A DNA stretch of 64,000 nucleotides from the IMG/VR virus record IMGVR_UViG_3300022928_001418, positions 1 through 64,000 of that record. One strand, 5' to 3'. Shown here in pieces: positions 63,016 through 64,000 of this stretch. A program made the position numbers and the translations under genes. Numbering within the stretch: position 1 is the first letter of the stretch; every line of letters starts with the position of its first letter. This stretch comes from a virus. The notes under the pieces are model-generated. The model saw only the letters and a list, made by a program, of their open reading frames with translations, had not been told where the DNA came from and did not search any database.

Positions 63016-63736
63016 GTTGTTTACGATAACTATCTACAATTAGTTCACAGTATTCTTTTTTTCTATTGCCTAAATAGCAATGAGCTATTAAATGTATTCT
63101 ATCTTTTTCACTATTGTTTACTACACTATGGTCGTTAAAAATATTACACATTATCATCTTTCCAGACTTAAAGGGTACTACTCCAGAATCTTTGATTGTC
63201 ATGTGACATTCGTCAGGATGATCAATTGCTATGTTTACAGGAATAGGCCAATCAAATAAATTTTCACTTGTAACAAACGGTGAGTAATCATTATGAGGAG
63301 ATATATATCCACCTGCTTCCAATTTCATAAACCTAATTCGGGCATAAGTTTCAGCTGGAAAAACAGACTTAAAAAATAATTTAATTTTTTTTGTTTTATT
63401 ACCTAAAGATGTCCAGTTATAATTAGGTTCTTTTTCGTATCCGTAAGTTTGCCAAACATTTGTCTTATCTACATCAATACCATGTAGTACACAACTACTC
63501 CAGCCTCGATGTGTTCCTTCGCCTGTAGATTCATCTCTGTGTGCTACATAATAAGGCTCAGCAAGTTTGCTATCCGATAACCAACCTTTAGTATTAAATA
63601 AACAATCTAATTCTAAGTATTGATATCCATGTCCACTAATAATCCATTTTGTTTGATCTTCTAAACTGTAATCTGGAAGTGGTTTTGGTTCTAATACAGC
63701 ATTGCGATGCTGATTATAAAATTTTATATGATCCAT
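62987..63736 (-). CDS. Aspartyl/asparaginyl beta-hydroxylase-like 2OG-Fe(II) dioxygenase
   Basis: 249 residues. The core shows RIRFMKLEAGGYISPHNDY (iron ligand His near 144 with Asp two residues on), PVNIAIDHPDECHMTIKDSG, GKMIMCNIFNDHSVVNNSEKDRIHLIAH (second His near 203 and an Arg for 2-oxoglutarate near 212). This is the Asp/Asn hydroxylase (cupin, double-stranded beta-helix) type, which hydroxylates peptide side chains or small molecules. No Shine-Dalgarno; a TATAAATA box ends 4 nt before the ATG. With the radical SAM genes it supports a peptide- or sugar-tailoring role. Confidence 0.8.
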   Translation of the reverse strand: MDHIKFYNQHRNAVLEPKPLPDYSLEDQTKWIISGHGYQYLELDCLFNTKGWLSDSKLAEPYYVAHRDESTGEGTHRGWSSCVLHGIDVDKTNVWQTYGYEKEPNYNWTSLGNKTKKIKLFFKSVFPAETYARIRFMKLEAGGYISPHNDYSPFVTSENLFDWPIPVNIAIDHPDECHMTIKDSGVVPFKSGKMIMCNIFNDHSVVNNSEKDRIHLIAHCYLGNRKKEYCELIVDSYRKQHERISKQIY

Positions 63737-63740
63737 ATGG

Positions 63741-63748
63741 TATTTATA
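63741..63748 (-). promoter_or_regulatory. Perfect late promoter TATAAATA, leftward
   Basis: The minus strand reads TATAAATA, CCAT, ATG. The start codon is 4 nt after the box, so a T4-type start site would give an almost leaderless message. Confidence 0.7.
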
Positions 63749-63762
63749 TCATTAACTACGCA

Positions 63763-63770
63763 TATAAATA
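63763..63770 (+). promoter_or_regulatory. Perfect late promoter TATAAATA, rightward
   Basis: TATAAATA, AAAA, GTG. It is back to back with the leftward box in a 38-bp gap and has the same 4-nt spacing to the start codon. Confidence 0.7.
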
Positions 63771-63774
63771 AAAA

Positions 63775-64000
63775 GTGTTTAGTTTTACAGATCTCAAAAG
63801 CGTCCACATAGAAATATCAAATCGTTGTCAGGCACAGTGTCCTATGTGTAGCCGTAACCACCATGGCGGAATAGGAAATCCTTTACTTACAGAAAGCGAT
63901 TGGACTATTGAAGACTTTATACATATATTTACAGAAGAAGTAAAACAACAAATAGAAAAAATAACATTTTGTGGTAATTTTGGCGATCCGTTGCTTAATT
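63775..64000 (+). CDS. Radical SAM enzyme (9 of 9), cut by the window end
   Basis: 75 codons are visible: FSFTDLKSVHIEISNRCQAQCPMCSRNHHGG with the radical SAM motif (C18, C22, C25), then FCGNFGDPLLN, the variant of the GGEP motif seen in one branch of the superfamily. A stop (TAA) lies just upstream at 63769-63771 and no other early start codon exists, so the GTG at 63775 must be the start. No Shine-Dalgarno is present; the late box ends 4 nt upstream. The rest of the protein lies outside the window. Confidence 0.8.
   Translation, partial: MFSFTDLKSVHIEISNRCQAQCPMCSRNHHGGIGNPLLTESDWTIEDFIHIFTEEVKQQIEKITFCGNFGDPLLN

Noticed and set aside
40231-64000. Reading the radical SAM and transferase genes as a bacterial contaminant or prophage flank
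   Set aside because: They are joined to the structural operon without a gap, use T4-type late boxes, and contain families I recognise from other marine T4-like phages; no integrase or attachment repeats are seen.

Overview
The window is a piece of an AT-rich, T4-like (contractile-tailed) phage genome of the marine cyanophage/pelagiphage type. The evidence is a run of T4 core homologues in recognisable order: gp26-like hub protein, gp46/gp47 recombination nuclease, gp55 late sigma factor, gp48 tail-tube cap, gp53, gp5, gp25 and gp6 baseplate proteins. They are followed by tail-fibre genes and a large accessory region rich in sugar-modifying and radical SAM enzymes. No photosynthesis gene, tRNA, integrase or CRISPR was seen, so the host cannot be named. 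Both window edges cut a gene.

Left part (1-6.4 kb): a gp26-like gene runs in from the left edge and appears to be extended by a -1 ribosomal frameshift. A convergent Lys/Ala-rich gene with its own late promoter may encode an internal head protein. A gene-free stretch of about 390 bp holds a GC-rich, highly foldable segment, probably an undescribed structured RNA. A leftward early operon then carries gp47, gp46, a small unknown gene and a GIY-YIG protein. gp55 lies upstream of it. gp55 and gp47 each have a consensus sigma70-type promoter (TTGACA, 17 bp, TATAAT).

Middle part (6.4-40.2 kb): rightward late structural genes. NTAAATA-type late promoters occur at 6438, 14495, 32050, 36647 and 38162. 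Products are the tube cap, gp53, an unnamed hub-region protein, gp5 with a C-terminal lysozyme-like domain, a Cys/His peptidoglycan peptidase, gp25, gp6, a giant 4680-residue virion protein, a baseplate-associated protein, three tail-fibre paralogues sharing an N-terminal module, and two further paralogous structural proteins.

Right part (40.2-64 kb): an accessory module that begins at a strong sigma70-type promoter overlapping the last structural gene. It holds nine radical SAM genes (five with an N-terminal auxiliary Cys cluster of the twitch type), three SGNH-type hydrolases, at least three GT-A-like glycosyltransferases, three members of a second glycosyltransferase-like family, an NAD-dependent sugar epimerase, a trimmed DegT-type aminotransferase, a glycine-amidinotransferase homologue, a SAM methyltransferase, an Asp/Asn beta-hydroxylase-like dioxygenase and several unknowns. 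Forward blocks are separated by one or two reverse genes that overlap the block ahead tail-to-tail. Several reverse genes start exactly 4 nt after a late-promoter-like box with no Shine-Dalgarno sequence. The gene content suggests synthesis and attachment of an unusual modified sugar, or modification of a peptide or surface polymer, on virion or host. The substrate cannot be read from sequence.
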